A stretch of 64,000 bases of DNA from Castanea sativa (lineage: Eukaryota; Streptophyta; Magnoliopsida; Fagales; Fagaceae): NCBI RefSeq assembly GCF_040712315.1, contig NC_134022.1:8432173-8496172 (forward strand). Reading direction: 5' to 3'. Shown here piece by piece: positions 59,534 through 64,000 of the stretch. A program made the position numbers and the translations under genes. Within the stretch, counting starts at the first letter, position 1. Each line of letters starts with the position of its first letter. The notes under the pieces were generated by a model. The model saw nothing but the letters and a program-made list of their open reading frames with translations, ran no database searches and was not told the DNA's origin.

Positions 59534-62094
59534 CTAAGCTCGTGGAGGGGGGTCTTGCTGAGAAGTACTGCTGGCCTCGGTGCTTTTCAGTTCCAATTCA
59601 AAGGCAGACAGGACTTTTTTCCCTTTGTCTGTTGCAGTGATTGGAGTGACGATAGGCTCCATACGTTGGCTTAAGCCCTTCTCGGCATCCCCATCCCCTT
59701 CCTTCTCTTTATTGGAACCTGAAGGTTCTGTAGGATCTGGAACGAGCTCTGGGACCGTAGGAGGAAGAGCAGGAGGAGCTGCCTCAGGGGCAGGAGCAAC
59801 AGCAGGAGCCTCTTCTATCTCCTGTATATCTAAAGGAAGCCAAACGTTCTCGGATTTCCTCAGCTTGGAGGTTGAAGGAACCCCTGCTACGTTTAGAGCT
59901 TCCCCCTAGACCTGCTGACAGTATTCTCGGCACAAGGCCGCGAAAGCCTCTGTCAGCTGGTCTTCTGTTGCAGCTACTCCTTCCTCATAACTCGCCTACT
60001 TGGCGGCCTCCAGGAAGTGCTTGAATGTGCCGGCTTCCTCCTTCATTCGAGCGACCTCCTTCTCCAAGTCCGAGCGTTCCTTCTGGGCTTGGGAGAGCTC
60101 ATCATTCTTTTGGTGGAGAAGCTTGCGCTGCCCTTCTACTTGGGTCCTCATAGTTCTAAGGTTGGCCTCGACACCGTCTCTTTCTCTTTTCAGATCAGCC
60201 AGCTGAGAGGTGAGTTTCTCATTTTCTGCGAGGGCCTGGCCTAGGGACTTCTCAGTCTCCATCCGAATGTCAGCCTCCATTCTGGCCTTCTTCCGAGAGT
60301 CCTCTACAAACTTCTCGGCTACGAAGACTTCTTGAACAGCCTACGACAAAGTGTTAGAGAATTAGATATAGCAGAACACTCATTAATAATCCGATATTAT
60401 GAAAAATGAAATATTCATAAACAGTTAAACTTACAAGGGCTAATTCCCTTTTTAAAGACAGGAACAGCTGAGGTTGGCTCAATTTTTCCAAGGTTTCCAT
60501 ATCCTTAGGCAGCAGAAGAGGGCATTCCAACGCGTCGGCCAGGTGGTGGGCGTGGCCTTGTTGGACTGCCCTAATACTGGACTGGCAAGAAATTGGTGCT
60601 CCATCCAGTCTTAAGTCAGGAGACCAAGTAGCTGGTGCTCGACGCACTTCAGCCATGTCTCTGATCTCCCCACTCTCAACCGAGCGAGCCCGTCCTTTGC
60701 CCTTGTCTAGCTTCTACTGCTGAGCTGGCTGTGGCTGTTGTCGTGGCTTTTTTTTTTTTTCGCCACCAGTCTCCTCGGCCTCCCCCTTTCTTTTCTTCTT
60801 AGGCTCCTCAGCTGGAAGTTTGGGTTCGGCTGGAGGAGGGGGAGGTGGCAAAGATGGAGGAACTTGGGATCCTCCCGCCCTCTTCAGGCAACTTTCTCGC
60901 CTCTCTTAGTTAGAAGGCCTTGAAGCTTGTCCATGTCCTCCTCCTCGGAATCGTCTTCTGGATGGGCAACAACTAACCCTGCAAATTTCAGAGGCCTCGG
61001 TGGGCTCTTCCTCCTCGACAGATAGCACGACAAACTGGTTCCCTCGGGGTCTTTCAACGTCCTCAAGCTGAAACCGGTCTATCTCGTCGTCCAACGTGTG
61101 CGAAGAGGATACTTGCTCCTCCGGAACAGCAGTTGCTTGAGAGTACGTCGAGAGAGGGATCGCCGCGATAGGTTGCGTGTATAGGATGGTGTTGGGGTCG
61201 TCGGGGATGTCGTGGTCGGCAAGAAAGTGCGTCCTTGCTACGTTTATTCTCTTACGCCTCCTATCCCCCGCGATAATCGTGTTCTCTATCTCCTAGAAAT
61301 CCGAGGATATTGGGTCGTACCCTAGTATTAAGTGGGCCGCTCTAAGTTGCAAGTCTCCACTCATAAACACTTCTGAGCGCAGGACGTGATTCAGATCAGC
61401 AACGTTGCAGTGGCTCAAATGAGGGCGCACGAGTTGTTTATCTGCAAGAAAGAATACCAACAAAGCCGAGTACGGTTAGATCTGCAATGCATATGAGAAA
61501 TCGAATTGGATGATGTGTAAAAGGAAATAAACAAATAGAAAATTTTGAGATTGAAGTACGGGGTAGAGAAATTAACTCCTAAAGAGTCACACCTGGATCT
61601 CCCCATATGACTGGGCAGTGAGGGCCATCATGCCAGTTGCCTGAGGCGATGAAGTAGTCGTCCTTCATGCCTTTATTAGACTTGGGCAGACAGGAAATCA
61701 GCCTAACTACACTAGACCGTGATTTAATGTAGTAACCTACTTTTGTAAGTTTGTGACACTCATACATGAAGACAACGTCATGCCAAGTGAGGTTCAAGCC
61801 TATCTGCTCATTTAAAGCGTCGACGCTTCCTAAGACCCTAAATACATTGGGTGCGCACTAGTCTTGGCACAACCTGTGATTGCGAAGGTATTCCCTAGTT
61901 ACGCTTCTCATAGGGAGGGTCATCCCACCTTCTATGAAGGCAATCATGGGGATAATGACCTCTCCCGTTTTCCTAGAATCACCTACGGCTTCTGCCGGAC
62001 AATATTTCAAACCTACGTTGCTGGGAATGTGGTATTTGGCCCTAAAGCCTTCCATCCCAGCGGCGGTATCAACTAAACACTTAAATCTACCCAT
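59534..62094 (-). pseudogene. Antisense spliced gene of the Gypsy element, unknown function
   Basis: Minus-strand gene with exons 62094-61593, 61441-60435 and 60340-59534. Both junctions keep phase (GATCCAG / ATAAACAA gives Asp-Lys-Gln; GCCCTT / GCTGTT). A further 100 bp GT-AG intron (62194-62095) ends exactly at the ATG. The first exon reads MGRFKCLVDTAAGMEGFRAK, VIIPMIAFIEGGMTLP and LNLTWHDVVFMYECHKL, with a mixed alpha/beta look; the middle exon has LNHVLRSEVFMSGDLQLRAA and an acidic linker; the last exon is a long coiled coil (ENEKLTSQLADLKRERDGVE) and a Pro/Ala/Glu-rich tail. About 770 codons. Stops at 61858, 61293, 59996 and 59910 and two frameshifts (near 60985 and 59615) disable it. 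No known enzyme motif is seen. Extra open frames, some antisense, are known in the Tat clade. Confidence 0.78.
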
Positions 62095-62592
62095 CTAAAA
62101 GAAAGGAAAAGGCAGGCTTCAAGAAAGAATAGGGATAAGAAGGAAGTTGATGACAGAATCTGAGAAGAAAAAGGTAGAGGAAGTAAGGACTTACGAGTTT
62201 GCAGTTATGCGAGTTTCCACGAGTTTATGAAGAGAAAAGATGATGATTGACGCTTTGATGTGATTGAATTCTGAAGAAATGAATGAGGGCGCAGATTTCC
62301 AAACGTCATGACGTGCGGGAGGCGGCCTCAAAGTAGAATTTTTCCTGCCCAAATTTTCAGGAAGTGATGAGGACCGTTGGATGTTCATCTCACCGTTGAA
62401 CGTGGGGAACAGGGTGTAACTTGCAGTCATAAATGCGCGCGTTCTGGAAGTCGAAATGCCAAACGGCATTTTTTAGGTATGAAACGACCCCCACACGCAT
62501 GGTGATGTACAAAACACGTGGAGGGAGCTTTGGTCGAATCAAAACCCTATTTTTCTCCTCGGATGAGGAAAAATAAAGTTTTGAGGAGCTAT
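62095..62592 (-). promoter_or_regulatory. Upstream region of the antisense gene
   Basis: On the minus strand this stretch leads into the antisense gene: a 5' leader with the 62194-62095 intron, and further upstream a CACGTG G-box near 62514-62519 and ACGTCATGACGT near 62305-62316. It could be a promoter separate from the LTR. On the plus strand it is the 3' end of the retrotransposon before the LTR, with only a weak purine tract (GAGGAGCT) at the LTR edge. Promoter activity is inferred. Confidence 0.45.
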
Positions 62593-63265
62593 TGTGGGGA
62601 CAAAAAGGACCTAGGTAAGTATTTGGGCCTCGGGCTTTGTTGATGGACGCTAGTTTGTTTTAGACTAAAAGCCTCTTGGAACTTTAACTCGGCCCATGAG
62701 TCGAGAGTTCGAGGATTCGTCCGAGAACGAATATCTCCTCGGATAGACCCACGATGGCCCTGGGATTCGCCAAAAGATCAAGGCAGGGTTACGTAAAAGC
62801 CGTTGGTTAAAAGGGGGACTTAAGCGCCCTCTAGACGCAACGGCGTGAGGGAAATATCTTATGAAAAGGCTGCTACCTCCACATTAAAGACCCTACACCT
62901 ACCTCCCTGGCCCCATTAATGGAAAAATGACCCCTGAACAGTAGAATAAAACTTTCTAGCTATTATATAAGGACTTCAAGAAGGTGGAGGAAAGGGAGAT
63001 CGGTCAGTGAGCAGAAAAAGAACTAAGAACTGTAATTTTGGCATAAAAGAGAAACAATACATAAATTGTCCTTGGCTTACGTCCAAGGAGGTTCCCTTAT
63101 CATATTTGTTTATCATTTGCAAAGATTGTGGCATTCTAGCCTGTTTGTCAAGTTTCCAATACCCCTAAACTAGATTTCAAATCCACACTCTACAAATCTT
63201 ATTATTTAAGGCTCATTGAGCCTGAGCCCACGTCTATCTTTGGGTCCAGGTACAATTGTGCGCTT

Positions 63266-63268
<3 letters not shown>
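62593..63268 (+). repeat. 3' LTR
   Basis: 676 bp, from TGTGGGGAC to GCGCTTACA, same length as the 5' LTR with about 23 substitutions and no length change. Confidence 0.95.

Positions 63269-63316
<48 letters not shown>
63269..63316. repeat. (AT)n microsatellite at the Gypsy right edge
   Basis: About 24 AT units directly after the 3' LTR, followed by a T run. Confidence 0.95.
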
Positions 63317-63324
<8 letters not shown>

Positions 63325-64000
63325 TTGTATTTAAAATTATGTATTTTGTCGAAGACCATATATCCAAAACATTGAAATGAACCCATAATTAATACTTTTC
63401 TCTTGGAAGACTTGGATCTATTAAAGGGGAGTCTATTCTCTGGTGCCCCCATTTTATACTAGTTTACTCAACTGAAACTGAAAAGACATTATTTGTTGAA
63501 AAATCTTGTGTGAACCCAAGCGGAGCCCCTTTAAGAAACGGTAACTAATTACCAATTTCTAAGTAGCTTGCCCTCAGATTATTCTCCAACCCATATGTGT
63601 GGCTCGTTGATTTATCGTTTTTCCTAACTCGAAAGAGAAAGTTTATCTATTTCGTTGAATAGTACACAGGAATGGACCCAAAACTTAGGGGGGTTAAAGT
63701 TTTTTTTTTTCAAAAATTTTAAAAAATTGGAATATCAATACTAAAAGTTGACAACGATGCATTGCTAGTATTAATTTTTTCATTATTTATTTCTTATGAA
63801 AAAAATCAATAATAAGAATTTATAATAAAGAGTTTTCAAGATTTGACCAAGGTTAGACTGATTATTTATTCTATCCATATTATAAATTTTAAAAAAATTA
63901 TTTATTATTTTCACATATTTCTATAACTAATAACTTCACACAATAAAAACTATATTTAAAAGTTTAAATCCATGTCAAGCATTTCTCTCCAAAAAAAAAA
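63317..64000. other. AT-rich intergenic stretch
   Basis: No gene found. Near 63668 a stretch with CAGGAATGGACCC and CTTAGGGGGG resembles a common plant transposon end (compare CAGGGGCGGACTTAGG at 49217), but no partner end was seen. Confidence 0.5.

Larger units (their letters stand above)
52448..63268 (+). mobile_element. Ty3/gypsy retrotransposon, Tat type, with antisense gene
   Basis: A 10,821 bp element between two 676 bp LTRs. Order: 5' LTR, primer-binding site, gag-protease, reverse transcriptase, two RNase H regions, integrase, a 151 bp tandem array, an antisense spliced gene, 3' LTR. An RNase H of archaeal type after the normal one and extra open frames before the 3' LTR are marks of the Tat clade. 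The LTRs differ at about 23 positions by eye (about 3.4%), so the insertion is fairly recent but not new. No matching target duplication is seen, because both flanks are microsatellites. Premature stops, a frameshift and an RT deletion make it non-autonomous. Confidence 0.93.

Overview
This is nuclear DNA of a woody eudicot. Intron-rich genes with GT-AG splice sites sit in AT-rich, transposon-dense sequence. The repeat families resemble those of Fagales such as oak or chestnut, but the species cannot be proved from the sequence. No rRNA, tRNA gene, CRISPR array or bacterial feature was seen.

Three complete host genes stand out, all on the + strand: a membrane-anchored cyclophilin-like protein with a cysteine-rich PAN/apple-like segment (20009-23025, 5 exons, 340 aa); the XPF/RAD1/UVH1 DNA-repair nuclease subunit (25898-32010, 8 exons, 922 aa); and plastid class II DAHP synthase, first enzyme of the shikimate pathway (37203-40908, 5 exons, 509 aa). 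All their exon junctions were checked by reading phase. A wall-associated-kinase-like gene (47444-51501, - strand) carries two frameshifts and lacks an expected EGF exon. A hexose-transporter gene (43871-45384, - strand) is a clear pseudogene, with relics of a second tandem copy beside it.

The first 19 kb is a graveyard of mobile DNA. It holds a LINE RNase H relic, a plant-mobile-domain pseudogene, two solo LTRs of one family in opposite orientation with perfect target duplications, shuffled EMS1-like, LIL3-like and VAN3-binding-like gene fragments, a decayed MuDR-type transposase gene followed by an array of 25-29 bp palindromes, a 1.4-1.9 kb tandem duplication with an inverted-LTR insertion in one copy, and a 324 bp mini-Helitron.

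Between the genes lie a Pack-MULE (34256-35934) carrying CIPK and UDP-glucuronate 4-epimerase fragments, two LINE tails, a SINE with a nested hAT-like element, and small MITEs.

The right end (52448-63268) is a 10.8 kb Ty3/gypsy element of the Tat type with two 676 bp LTRs. Besides gag-protease-RT-RNaseH-integrase it carries a 151 bp tandem array (58260-59230) and a spliced antisense gene of unknown function (59534-62094) with phase-consistent introns and a coiled-coil C-terminal part. The element is dead: the RT catalytic core is deleted and most premature stops are CAG-to-TAG changes. The antisense gene plus the satellite-like array is the most interesting structure in the window.
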